From contig NC_134297.1 of assembly GCF_949628215.1 (NCBI RefSeq), positions 4,216,001-4,280,000 of the forward strand: a DNA stretch of 64,000 bases, read 5' to 3'. Source of the DNA: Phalacrocorax aristotelis. Lineage: Eukaryota > Chordata > Aves > Suliformes > Phalacrocoracidae. Made by a program: the position numbers and the translations under genes. The notes under the pieces were generated by a model, which was given only the letters and a program-made list of their open reading frames with translations, made no database searches and was not told the origin of the DNA. Below are positions 25,001 through 36,840 of the stretch, one piece after another. Each line of letters begins with the position of its first letter. Position 1 is the first letter of the stretch.

Positions 25001-28000
25001 CCTATCCAGAAAGAAATTCAAGGTTGCTGACACACTGGGAGAGTCCTTTCCCAAAATCTTCCTGGAAAACACTTGGAGGGTGAAGTTCAGGTATCAGGTA
25101 GGTTCTGCAGGCTGAAATCCCATTACCAGTTGCACTGTAATTCCAAACCCCACCATCCCAGACCAGTAGCTTCTTCAGCACCCAGAAACCAAGGCTTTAC
25201 AGGCACACTCATCCCATATCTCTTCTCCTAGCAATTCCTGCAACAACTGGAGTGGGCATTAGACCCCAGCCTGCCCGTAACAAAATAATGTCAGTATTTG
25301 CTATAACCACATACTACAAATGAGCTTTCTGAACACCACAGTAGCCTCTCCAACAGAAAGGCCATCAACCCCACACCCAGAATTACCAGCTGATCAATGA
25401 AATTTTCCCACCTCAAAAGGCTTCTTTTCTTCTTTATGCTTTAATGAGACCATGTCACAAGAAATTAAATAAAACTTGGCGAAGCTCCACGAACAAAACC
25501 AAACAAAACCTCAGTTTGAGTTACTGTGAAGTTCCACTCTCTGAAGGCAGGAAGATCTGATTCACCGAAAGAGTTGCTGTGTCCCTGTAGCTCTTTTTAT
25601 AGCACAGGTGTGGTCTCTGCTGGGTGCCTGATTGCCCATTTCTTGTTATACCAGACACCTGTGCAAAACCTGGTCCAGAAGTTAACTTTTTGCTTCGTGC
25701 CTTCGCGCCCCTCCTGCAGTGACTCATCACTTCCAACAGACTTCTTGAAAACGACCCATTCACACAAAAGCCTGATTCAGCACCTAAACCAGAATGAGTT
25801 GACTCGCTGTAATCCTGTACGTCTCACTATCAAAATGCAGCTGCTCCTGCTCAGAACAACACTAACATTTTAACAGGGGTGAGCTTAAGGCAGGGAATAA
25901 GAAATCTGCAGTCCAAACTCAGTGGGACTGACGAACAGGCTGAATGCTGCCTCCCAGACTGAATCAGAGCGGGTATGAATGAATGAAGCCAGTTAATTTA
26001 GTTTGCCTTGCCTGTGGCTCAGACTGGCTTGGGTTTCTTATTTCTATGCTGAAAGCTCTCATGTACCTCCAAGGATGGCAATTCATCGCTAACAAGCCAC
26101 AACCCTTCCTCCACCGCTACCGAAGCACCGTGCAGTACTCTGAGAGGCAGCATGTGGCTCACGATCCCATTCTAGCTAAACATACTAATGCAGTCCCATT
26201 AAAGGTCTCACGTCATGTCTGAAAACCTCATCTTCAATCACACGCTTGGCCTGCAGAGACTGTACCTCGATTCATTTTTTCCCCTCCTTGTTTTGTAATA
26301 AATAATTGTCAGGCTTTCAAGGAGGAGGATAAATGGAAACAAGTCATTTGAGGCCTGCATTAAAATCAAGTGCTCTCATCTCTCTTTACCTGACCTGCTG
26401 GAAACTTCCTCTTCGGCCCTGCTCCAAATCAATAGCTGAGAGCAGCATGGTGCACGCTAAATAGCATCAAGCAAACCTACTTTGTATGGGAAGAATAGAA
26501 AGAAAGTCCATACATAAATGCCCATGGGGAACTTTTGCCAAACAGGTAACTGCATCTCACCACACAGACATAAATTTCAGCAGAGCAACTCCCAGTCTTC
26601 TGAAGACATGACTGGAAAATATTTCTATACAATATTCAGTGTTAGAAGTCCCTTTCAGCATAGTTTAGTAAGGGAAGCTGATCCCAACTCATATGTCTGC
26701 CTTCCTTATGGTGTCAAATCCAGAGCTGAAGGAGTAAGACAGGCATCTGCCTGTATATACTGTAAGGATGCCTGATCTTGCGCGCCCCATCTGCTGCAAA
26801 ACTATGTGTTTGGATTTGTTGGGGTTTTTTAATTTGTCAAAAAGTGCCCAAATATTGTGCAGAATGCAGGGAAATCTTTTAGAAATAAAGCAGAATTTCC
26901 ACATATGCCATGGTAGCTCCCCCCTTTCAAATACCTCTGTGGGAACACTGGTGGTCTGAGACTTTAACCTCTGGCAAATAGTTTAGCAATAGCAAAACCA
27001 GGAAAAAAGCCACTGTTAGTCACACTGTAATTAAGCAGCTCCAACCTCCTTATTCATCTTCGTGAGAAATAATTTACTGGAGTCACTATAGTTCTGGGGT
27101 TTTCACTATGACATGATTTTTCTTTAAAGCAAAAATCAGAAAAATGTGCTAGAACAAAACTGCTGGTAGAAAACCTCATCGCTTCATCTCTTGCTTAAAA
27201 AAAGGGCATACTTAATAGCTCTGGGACTGGACCCTGGTTTTGCCATTGTTTACAGGCTGGTTTAAACTCCATGGACTGGAGTGTGAAAGGATAGTCAGGA
27301 CCTTGCCCTCTCGGGAGAAATCAGTGTTCCCTTACATGGATATTCTTTCATAAAAAAGGCAAAATGCCACTGTTCCAGGGCAACTCCTATTCTTGTGACC
27401 TCAGCCATATGGTATACAAGCTGCTCAGAATTATCTCATGCTATATTCAGTGCACAAAAACAGGGCCCCCGCCTCAGGGAAAAAAAAAAATAATCAAAAA
27501 AGGTGTGGGGAATTATTCAATTATTCCAACAACTCTTAGGAACGAAGAAAGTCTAGGAAGGGTAAACAAAAGCTGCTTGCCATTCAGCGGGATTGGGGGA
27601 CACTTGTGGGGAGTGCGAGGCTCCCTGCGCGCCTGCAAGCACACGGCTCCGCAGGCAGAGAGGAAATACAGTATTATCAGCAAACGCAAGAGGGAAGCGC
27701 AGCACCAAAATCCAGCCTGTTGCGGGCAAAGAGCAACAGGCTTCCAGCCTCAGCTTAAAGGTTTGTGCTCACACTCTGGGGCACAGTGGTACAAAAGGTG
27801 GGTCATTTCACGGTGGAGCTTCTTCCCCTTGTACTGACGCCTGAACCCACGAAAAATCTCGTTGCCCTTACGTGGCTTCAGGGAGGCCGTTTCAGCGAAC
27901 AGTGTGGCAAGCTCAGGCTGAGCGCGGGACGCGACGTAGCCACAGTCTCCAACTCCTTAGGCAAATGCTGTCATTGAAGCCCAATGTTAAATTCAGCTGG

Positions 28001-29080
28001 ACCACAAGTTCTGTTTGAAAGTACATTTGCAATTCTCCGTATTTTTGCTTGTCTAAATTCAACTATTTCATCTACCGCTCTTCGACAGAATGCCTCTAAA
28101 AAGACTATGTTATTAGACCCTAGAGCAGGAACCTGAACCCAGTCACTCACGACTTTGTCTTCAGTATTTAGGAGGTTGATACAGGAGATCCTATCAGATT
28201 TGATACAAATAGGGAGTTTTCAGACTGTACTTTGAACACAGTCACAACAATTCTCCATTTTAATGATGGAACAGAATGATTCAAAAACACTTTGTCCAAA
28301 AAAAACTTGTAATATTTTTGTTGCTATTTTTAAATTGTACAAAAAATTACTGCAGGATCCTTTTGCATTTCCAGAAAACCCAGAGAACTCTTCTCTAGGA
28401 ACTCTGGCAGTTCTCTGCAGACCCCTTCTCTGAGATGAAAGCCCCTCATGCTTCATTTCCACATTTGCACTGAAATAGCACAGTGTCTGAACAGACAGAA
28501 ATGAAGGGGCAACAGCTGATGAGCCTGAGGGGCTGAAAGCTCCTGAGCAGCAGTGCCAGCGGCTCTGGCGCGTGTTCCTCAGCAGCCCCTGAGCTCTCCT
28601 CTGCCCCAGGCTGCTGATCTGGCCGCCAAGCCCTGCTGCAGCCACATCTCCATTTTCTACTCTTTCCCATTCCTGAGCAAGCCTATGCTTCACTAGGTGT
28701 GCGGTACGTGTCAGCCCCTGCACCAGGGACTATCTCCTCTATTAGGCAGCAGCTTGGAGCTCAGTTGTAATTACTCCGGGGTTGCTTTTAGCCCAGCGTA
28801 ACACCAAGGATTCCTGCAGAGCCATGGGCCGTTTACACAGACCCGAGTGAAATAGGAACCCAGTTCAGAAGTAGGAAGCTCAAAGTGTTCATCCAGACTT
28901 TGTGTTCTTTAAAATGAGATGTATACAGTGTGGAAATGTTCCCTGGAGTCAAACAGAATGAGAAACAGATGGGAAATTATTTGCAAACAGGAACTCTTTT
29001 CTTTCCTTGTTTGCTTGCCTTGTTTTGTTTACCCCTCAAAATCCTAACAAGAAACACAAGTAGGATAATACAACTCCAAG
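22060..29080. other. Intergenic, no gene seen
   Basis: No exon or RNA gene recognised. Two modest open frames (163 codons at 22,813-23,304 and 157 codons at 27,364-27,837, both +) have no recognisable domain. About 26,240-26,430 and 22,580-22,700 are repeat-free, rich in TAAT/ATAAA cores, and could be non-coding regulatory DNA, but nothing in one sequence proves it. Confidence -1.
23873..23925. repeat. A18 plus CA/A-rich simple repeat
   Basis: Eighteen A are followed by (CA)n and AAAAACCCACAC-type sequence. Confidence -1.
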
Positions 29081-32000
29081 CTACTTCATACTAGCCGAGC
29101 TGGATAAACAAAACTACAAAGCACTGACAAAGCAACGCATTTATTTTTATGTGATGTGTTGGGTAAGGCATCAAGCCTTACCTTGGGCCCCAGTCCAGCA
29201 GACGCTGATGCATGGACTTAATTTCATTGCTGGGAGTACAAGGCTATGCTGAGCAGTAAAGTTAAACATATGTGTATGCTTCTAGGACTGTGACCTTAAC
29301 CAGTAAATCTTAATTACTCTTTTTGCGGATGACAAGAGCAAGGTTTATGCTAAGTATTATTAGTAGAGATTAGAGTTCTGACTGAGGGAACAGAGCGTAT
29401 TTAATTTGCTGCATCGTTCAGATAAAGACAGTAGCAGCTGAAATCAAAGCACCATGGAAATGTATGCTCTAAGTATGAATGCACCATTTTAGTAAATGGT
29501 TGCAAAGAGTTACACATGGAGCCACATACGGTGGAATTTAACCTACAGAGAACAGCCTCTATCTTTTAGCCATTTGTATAACAAAGATTTAAATATGAAA
29601 TAAATTGCAAACCTTTGCAGCTGAAGCAGAATGTTGGATGATGTTCATTCATATTGAAATTACATCTTTAAGTTACTCTCAAACTACATAAATGTATCTG
29701 TAACGGACATACACGTACATGTAAAAATCATCTGTTATAAAAACGTGTATTATTAAATCGCTGTTTTCCAGATAAAATTCTTATCATAAACATTAAAAAT
29801 TGGTCCCTCGTGCTCCTAAGCAAGTTTGATGACTACATTAGAAATGTTTTTTCAAACTTTGTTTTTCTCTACCATTCCTGCTTTATTGCTGTTCTATGAT
29901 TTGTTTCAATGACCTTTGTGAAACTTGATTAACCATTTTCACTTTTGCTTGTAAGCACTTTCACTCTCTTTTCCATTCAAAGGTTGTTGCCGTATCCAAA
30001 GAGAGGAAAGGTAAAAAGCAAAAACAACTAAAGAAAAATGAGAAAAGGAACCAAAGCAATCTTTAGTGTCACTCAACTGCTTTTAGTTTGTTATTGCCTG
30101 TCTTTGAGACTATACCAAATCACCGATCGTCATCTCTTTTCAAACAATTCTACACAAAAATTTGGAAGATTTCAAGTGACCATAAACACCCTCTTCCCCT
30201 CCTTTGCAATATTATATCAAACAAATTCATTCTTTTTGAAGTAATCTGACAAAGGCCCCGTTAACGGTACAGGAATGCAGCTAAACAAATTCCAAGCAAA
30301 AATAATAATTACAACAAAAGCAAAAGTCAGAAAGAGAGGCCTTTGCAGAAGTGCTGCAGACTTTGTACAACCTCCTGCAGTTCAGCATATTTTACTGTGT
30401 GGGAGTTGGGGAAATCCCAGCAGCTTTCTATTGTATCTCGTTATTTCTTGGCTCATTCCCAAGCAAATAAATAATCATTGTAATAAACTAGATTCATACA
30501 AGTGTAGCAGAAACAGACATTAAATCCAATAGATAAGGTAGCCAATGCTCAAGATGTTTCTTGCACATGGGCTAGAAGTAGGGAGCCTATTAATCTTTTG
30601 TTTGCTCAACTGTTCTTCCACTAAGAGAGACCAGCATTAAAGAGAGCAGACCATGGCAGGAACTAGCTAACCATGCTTCTCAAGCCCGGCGTAAGTGGAT
30701 TTCATACCACTATGCTAATTTACCGGTGGCTTCAGTTCCCTTTGAAAATCCCACCTATGTTACCAAACAGAGTCTGCGAGCGTTTTTCTCAGCACACTGT
30801 GCATGCGCTTGCCCCGGTCGGCTGCGCTGCTGCAGCAAGCAAGTCTGCAAGGAGAAATTAAAAGGAAGATTGGCTGCATGCAACTATTTGCCATATAAAT
30901 GAAAGAACTAGGTACTGCATAGGTTAAGAGAGAGAGGGTGAAGCCCGTCTTTGCAAAGCCTCAGCTACTCGCTACTCCTACCTCCATGGTTTTTTCGTTT
31001 TTTAATGACCCATGAAAGGCCATTCTGCAAAGGCTGCCAAATGAATCTGCCATCCCTCCCTGCAGGCAAATTTTGCTCTCGAGTACCCTGAGTACCCTAA
31101 CTCCACGGGGCCACCAAACCGAGAGACCTGGGCTCCAGAGAAGAGCTGGCACAGTAAATCATTTCCTATGCATATCCAGACCTTCCTCACACAGAATCCC
31201 CTGTTGCCTTTTAACCAAAAATAGCTCAGAGCATTTTAAAATACATATTTATTTATTTTTTTACACTGAGAACAGGGATTGAAAGTTAGGCAAGCTGCAC
31301 TAGATGTCACCTCCCACCCCCTACTCTCAAAGTGCAATATCTGAAGGACACTTCGACTCTTGGCTCATACGTGAAGGTCCTGCTTGAATCCAGAGCTCTA
31401 TGCACAAATGAAGGGATTATGATGAAATTAAAGTGGATTTTGTTTGTAATGAGGAAAATACACTCCAAATTTGAAGGAAATCCAAGCTAGAAAAGCAAAT
31501 TCTCCTGTGCCTGTGGCCAGCTTGGATCCTCCAGGCCCAAACCCCAGCTGCTCTCTAATGAAGCCAATAGTGCTGTGACCAGCCCTGGACCCAAATCCAC
31601 CCCCACACCTCCACGTCTGCAGCAGAGTTTGGAGTTACAGCCTCAAGGCAATAAAAGCTGGAGATGGATAAAAAATCCCTGGTCATTGGGGAGTGCTCTG
31701 CAGCCCTAATGAATCCTCCCAGAGCCCAAATCTCATGGCAGAGGTTTGAGGTGAGGTAGATACGGTGAAGGGTGAGAAAGTCCTTTCACAGCCTTCTGGA
31801 CAAAATACAGAATCCTGTTCTCCTATAAACCAGCTGCTCTTTCTATTTTTGAATACTCTGGAGGGATTCAAATACTGTGGTGATGAGAGAAGAGGAGGCT
31901 CATGTAAGTACCTAGGCAGATGGATGCTTAGCAAAGGAAGGAAACTATCCCTGCAGGACAGAGCCACAAATAAACGCTCATTCCAGCTCAATTATCGAAG

Positions 32001-35000
32001 CCCAAACAGGTAAAATATCTGGACAAAGGTGTTTTAGGCTTTAAGACTAAGCTGCTTTCAGGAATGCTGTTCTTCCACTTTCACCAAGGCGCAGTAGTTG
32101 TTCCAAACATGCTCAGATGGGTGTTACAACACAAAGCCCAAGCAGTCACAAAACACTGCCCACAGAGGAACCACCAACTACATAGGAAATGGGCTGAAGT
32201 CTGCTGACTTTGGTCTTAGCTTTGTAAAAACTCTGACTAATAATTTTGACTCAATATTCATGCTGCTTTGAATCAAGTGTGAGGCAGCTGTTCATTTTTC
32301 TCAGTGATAAATCACTGTTTCTTGACATTTGGCAACTTGGGACACAAAAAAAATAAAAAAGAGGGGAAAAAGTGTTGAGGGTAGACTTAATTTTATTTTT
32401 AATTATTTAGCGCATTCAGATGCTCAGCCTCAAAGGCGTGTTGACACCACTTCAACATGCAGGCAAATAATCAAAGGATGGACTTGCCAAGGCAAAGTAA
32501 GGGGGAAGGCTACAGCCCTCCTTCCCCCCCAGCTGCCAATGGGCCGTGTGGAATATCTCTGTGTGTAAAATGGCTTAAGCATGCAAATCATTGCAGGATG
32601 AGGCTCAACGTCTAGGAAACAGCGATCTTGCTGTGTCCTTCATTGTTCAGCTTTTGCTCAATGTTTGCCTTACAGCAGACTTCTCTGGGAGCGGGAGTGA
32701 GAAGGGACAGTCTTTTCTTTGCTGTTCCTACAAAGGAGGTGCTGGCCCAGGAGAAGCTCCGCGTCCTGTCCCTGTCCCTCCCTCCCCTCCGGGGCAACAG
32801 CACAATTCAATCGGTAATAATTCAAAAACAGAGTCTTGAACAAGGACTTTCTGAGCGCATCTGATCCCTTTTTTTTTAAGGGAGGGAAGTTAGGAAGGAG
32901 GAAAGCAAAACCCCTGCTCTGTTTCCTGCTGTTGTGCTGTTTATTTCAGAATATTTCCATTGTTAGAGTAAACCCTTCGCATGTGAACATGAGGCCGTAG
33001 CATCAGGCTGGGAAGACGACTAAATTTGGCTCAAATTCCTTAGGAGCCTGACCTCTTCTTATTGAAGTATATAGCAACACGACCACTCACTGTCCAGTGT
33101 GGCATTTTTAAACACTACCCCCCCCCCCCATTAATTCTGTGTTGCACTGAAGGAAGTGACATAAATAATTCCCTAAGAACGCATTTTTCCTGTAGGTAAA
33201 AGGATAATATTTGAGTTTCACTCAGGAAAACAGTAGAAGAGCACAGAGGACACACACAAGGCCGTTGCTGCAGGAACTCTCACACTTGCCTGGCTTCGTG
33301 CACCCGGAAGCTGTTGCGCTGAAGTCAGGAAAATGATCAGCAGCAATAAGTTAAGCACGCATATAAATTTCTAGGATCAGGCCGGCAGAGGGAAGGCCAC
33401 GTGAAAAAAAAGTGAGAAAGGTTTTATGTGAAAATCTGATAGCATTTTTAAATATACTACGTATCACAGGTTCCATACAGGCACAATCTTTCATAGATTT
33501 CAATTTTTTCACTAAAAGTGTTGTTAAGCTGGGGGACTGAAACACAGTTTTCTGGGTGTTTGCTTTTTAAAAAATTTGCTTTCTACTTTGATATTCTTTC
33601 CTTTCCCTATCTGATCACTAAGACAGCTTCCATTTTCAGCTTTCAATCAAAAAAAAAAAGGTGGGAGGAAGCATTATTTCAAGGCACATATTTAATTGTT
33701 AAAAAAAAAAAAAGACTGCTTCCCAATGAAAAGATTTGAAGGTAAGAAAGCACAGCCAGATCAAATGCAGAGGCGCTTCCTAAAGTTACAAGGGCACGAG
33801 GCGTTTCTCTTAGCAGGCCTGAAAAATCATTTCAAGCCAGTACGCAGCCAGTTTCACTGATGGACTAGGAATTATACACTCAGCTAGCCTAGAGGTGTAA
33901 ACATCCTATTTCTGTTCCTTCTTGTTTGTTGTAACATCTTTGATGCTTCCAGTGGAGTTAGTTGCAGCGATTCATCCAACCAACAAAACTTCAATATTAT
34001 AACTTCTATAATGTGGATTTTGTTTTTTAATTGAGCATGTGAATCTCTCACAGCTAGAGGAGAGAGATTCTCATCTGGGCAAAGTCCCTGGGAGCTACTT
34101 CCATAGCAAATTACATTTTTATTTTTATTTCTTGATTGAGTAATACAGCCGGAGCAAGAAAACATGCATGAGTGAAGCACATGGAGTTAAGTCAAAACAC
34201 AACAACCCTCACAGAGTTCCGTTGGCTGCAAATCCCTGTACATTGATCCTATTCTCCTGGGAATTGCCTGCAAGTGCTCGCTTGGGAAGCGGGAGGGTGG
34301 GGTCAGTGTTAATTTGGGATTTTCATCTTCCCCTTTCACAGGTCCAAAACTGGCTGTATCTTTGTGGTGCTCCTGGCATGGCTGGGTATGAGTCCGTTGG
34401 TGACGAACACTTCTGGCAGCTCTGGCAATATGTTTCAGTGCAAATATTGTTATTAATAAACCTTAACTCTCCTCCTCTGTTAAAACGGAATAGATTGGTG
34501 CCTGATCCTGATTTCACGGTTGCAAAATATCTAAAACGGGTGAAATCCATGACTAAATGCTTCTTGGTTTCACTCACTGACTCTAATGAAATGCTCGCCA
34601 ATTAATAGTGGGGGTAAACGAAAGAATCAGTGCCTCAGCAACATCAAAGGAGTTAAAAGTGACTTCAAGGAACGAACAAGTAGCGCTTTGTGCAACGTCC
34701 TACTGGAGCTTTAATTTTCATGGCGCTTGTTCAGCCAGCGCGAGGATGACTTGCCGGCCTGCTGTCCCTGGGGGAACACAGACCCCAGTGTAGCACGGGG
34801 TGAGTGCTGCCTGCAGCACGCGGACGCTTCTCATCACGCCTTTGGATAAAGCGGCAGAAAAATAAACTGGCATGGGAGGAGAACGAGCGGATAGTTGGGA
34901 AGGAATTTTTTTGCCTTCTCTGGCTTCATTGATACAATAAAATGGAAATGGGCTGTTTCCCTTAATGCTAATAATAATAACTGCATTGATAGATTTGTCA

Positions 35001-35253
35001 CTGCCAACATCGCTCTCCTTCCTCAACATGAACTACTGTACTTTTAAAAAAATGCCTCTTAATGGTTTTTATGTATTTGCAAGGTTGCGATTTCATGCTG
35101 TTCTTCATGGCCCTACGAGCTGGGCCTGCCCTGGGAAGGTCAGTAGCAATATCTGCTTGTCTTTAAAAGTGGAGGGGAAAGCAGGGAGGCTGTGGGGTAT
35201 GTGGTTAAGGAGGGAAGAAGGGGACGTCAGAAAACAGACAACGGAGAAGGAGG
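29080..35253. other. Intergenic, no gene seen
   Basis: AT-rich, mostly unique sequence. A C12 run lies at 33,118-33,129, and A-runs lie near 33,649 and 33,702. Short chance frames only. 29,100-29,990 is especially AT-rich and repeat-poor. Confidence -1.
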
Positions 35254-35829
35254 ATGCCTCTTGCCACATCTAAACCCCTTGGTTTCCACCCCAAACATAC
35301 CAAACCGAGGTCCGAACTGAAATACCACTGGGAAGAAAGCAGCAATATTTGTTCCACCCGGCCCATAGGAACGAGCAGCTTCTGCATGGGCAGCGAGCAG
35401 GGGAGAGGAGCAGAGCTCTGTGTCACAGCAGACCTTATGCCGGGAAGCGCAGTCCCAGCCCTGGAACCCACACGCTCTGAGGCCATGGATGCCAAGCGAT
35501 GGCCTGGAGAGGGCCGAGACGGATGCAAAAACGCAAGACTAGGGTGGAAATTTTGGAGCACAACTCTTTTACCTTTAACTACATCGACTTTAACCACTAG
35601 TGTTGCCACATCCAAGCCGTGCCGTGGGGCGGACAGAGCCCCTGGAGCCCTGGTGTTGTGCAGGGCACCCTACCTCCCCTCTGCTCTCTCTCCCGCAGAG
35701 TTAGGTCGAATTCGTGCAGAGCTTTTCGTTAAAAAACAAAAACAAAACAAAAAAAACCAAACCACAAAAAAACAACCCAAAATAACTGTTTGTGCACGTG
35801 CTTTTGTTTTTTTACAGCAAGCCTTCATT
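35254..35829 (+). other. Immediate 5' flank of the CpG island, open in the UBASH3B frame
   Basis: An ATG at 35,254 opens a frame that runs for 329 codons without a stop into the UBASH3B start codon, in phase. The translated sequence resembles nothing I know and is low in complexity. An A/C-rich tract occupies about 35,730-35,785. At 35,796-35,817 a T-rich tract ends in TTTTTTTACAG, a good match to a splice acceptor, at the 5' edge of the island. I consider the open frame probably fortuitous, but the acceptor could serve a transcript from a more upstream promoter. Confidence -1.
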
Positions 35830-36229
35830 CTGCCGTCTGCTCCTGCAGCGCTCCTGCCCAGCGCATCCCCCCACCCCCCGCCGGCGCCTCCCCCCGTGGG
35901 TCAGCCCCACAGCAGCCCCCGCGGCGGGTGGGCGCCGCGACACCCCCCGCCCCGAGCCCCCGGGGACGGCGTGGGGCTGCGCCCGGCCGCCCGCCCGGAG
36001 GGCGGCTTTAAGAGCCGTGGGGGCGGGCGGGTTTCTTCTCGCCGCCCGCCGATCCCTCGCCAAGTCGCCGGTGGCGGCGTGGGTTGCGCGGGGCGCGCAC
36101 GTGTGGCGGGCGGGCGGCCGGGGCCGCGGGTGGGCGCGCCGAGCGGCGGGCCGGGCCGGCGGCGGAGGAGGGCCCTGCCCCGGCGGGGCGCTGGGCGCTG
36201 CGGGTGTGCATGGCCCTGCGTGGGCGGCG

Positions 36230-36241
36230 ATGGCTGCGTGA
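36230..36241 (+). other. Three-codon upstream ORF overlapping the UBASH3B start
   Basis: An ATG at 36,230 with G at -3 and G at +4 reads Met-Ala-Ala-stop. The A of its TGA stop is the A of the main ATG at 36,241 (TGATG overlap). If the mRNA starts upstream, scanning ribosomes would meet this minimal uORF first. A further ATG at 36,210 has a poorer context (T at -3) and opens a frame, +1 to UBASH3B, that runs through exon 1 without a stop. Both are seen in the sequence. Any effect on translation is inferred, and it depends on where transcription begins. Confidence -1.
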
Positions 36242-36401
36242 TGGCCCAGCGCGGGCAGCCCGCACCGCACGCCATGGCTGCCAAAGAGGAGCTGTACAGC
36301 AAAGTCATCCCCCGGCGGAACCGGCAGCACCGCGCGGGGACCATCAAACATGGCTCGTCGCTGGAGATCCTGCTGTCAATGGGCTTCCCCAAAGCCCGGG
36401 C
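36241..36401 (+). CDS. UBASH3B: UBASH3B (Sts-1/TULA-2) coding exon 1, partial gene
   Basis: The exon encodes the first 53 residues plus two bases of codon 54 of ubiquitin-associated and SH3 domain-containing protein B. In the family this is a cytosolic protein with an N-terminal UBA domain, a 2H-phosphoesterase-like region, an SH3 domain that binds CBL, and a C-terminal histidine phosphatase domain that dephosphorylates kinases such as Syk and ZAP-70. Seen here: MAQ start, a second Met at codon 12 followed by AAKEELYSKV, a basic PRRNRQ stretch, GTIKHGS, then LLSMGFPKARA. The last part is the first helix and MGF loop of the UBA domain. The PRRNRQ/GTIKHGS segment fits UBASH3B and not the paralogue UBASH3A, as I recall both proteins. 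The start has G at -3 and +4. The exon ends at a canonical GTAAGT donor in phase 2, inside the UBA domain. SH3 and phosphatase exons lie beyond the window. Identification rests on recall, not a search. Confidence -1.
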
Positions 36402-36407
36402 GTAAGT
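36402..36407 (+). other. UBASH3B: Splice donor of UBASH3B exon 1
   Basis: The sequence GGC|GTAAGT is a near-consensus U2 donor. It sits exactly where the recognised protein sequence stops. The reading frame meets a stop (TAA) two bases into the intron, as expected for intronic sequence. Confidence -1.
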
Positions 36408-36570
36408 CGCCGCGCGGCCCCTTTTTCCCCGCGGCTCTTCCCCCCCCTCCCCGCCTCCCTCTCCTTTCGTTTTACGGCGGCGAGAAGCGACGGGCGCCTT
36501 TCTGCTTCGCTGCTCCAGACCGCGACAGGCGGGCGGCGCGGAGCCGGCGCAGGGAGCCCCGGCCGCCGGG

Positions 36571-36840
36571 GATGCGGGGCAGCGGCCGGGGGATGCGCTG
36601 CCGGAGGGGCCCGGGGACGCGGGGCAGCGGCCGGGGGATGCGCTCCCGGAGGGGCCCGGGGACGCGGGGCAGCGGCCGGGGGATGCGCTCCCGGAGGGGC
36701 CCGGGGACGCGGGGCAGCGGCCGGGGGATGCGCTCCCGGAGGGGCCCGGGGACGCGGGGCAGCGGCCGGGGGATGCGCTCCCGGAGGGGCCCGGGGACGC
36801 GGGGCAGCGGCCGGGGGATGCGCTCCCGGAGGGACCCGGG
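36571..36840 (+). repeat. Six-copy 45-bp GC-rich minisatellite in intron 1
   Basis: Six head-to-tail 45-bp units begin at 36,571, 36,616, 36,661, 36,706, 36,751 and 36,796. Units 2 to 5 are identical. Unit 1 differs at two positions (GATGC for GACGC at its start, CTGCC for CTCCC), and unit 6 differs at one (GGGACCC). Each unit has seven CpGs and four runs of four or five G. The unit length is a multiple of three and stop-free in several frames, so long artificial frames run across it on both strands. It begins 169 bases after the splice donor, so it is intronic in the recognised transcript. Confidence -1.

Noticed and set aside
27364..27837. 157-codon + strand open frame
   Set aside because: Begins in AT-rich sequence and crosses an A-run; no recognisable motif.
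35792..36241. 149-codon + strand frame ending at the UBASH3B start
   Set aside because: Low-complexity Pro/Ala/Gly/Arg reading of the CpG island. Only its last three codons, the minimal uORF, are worth noting.
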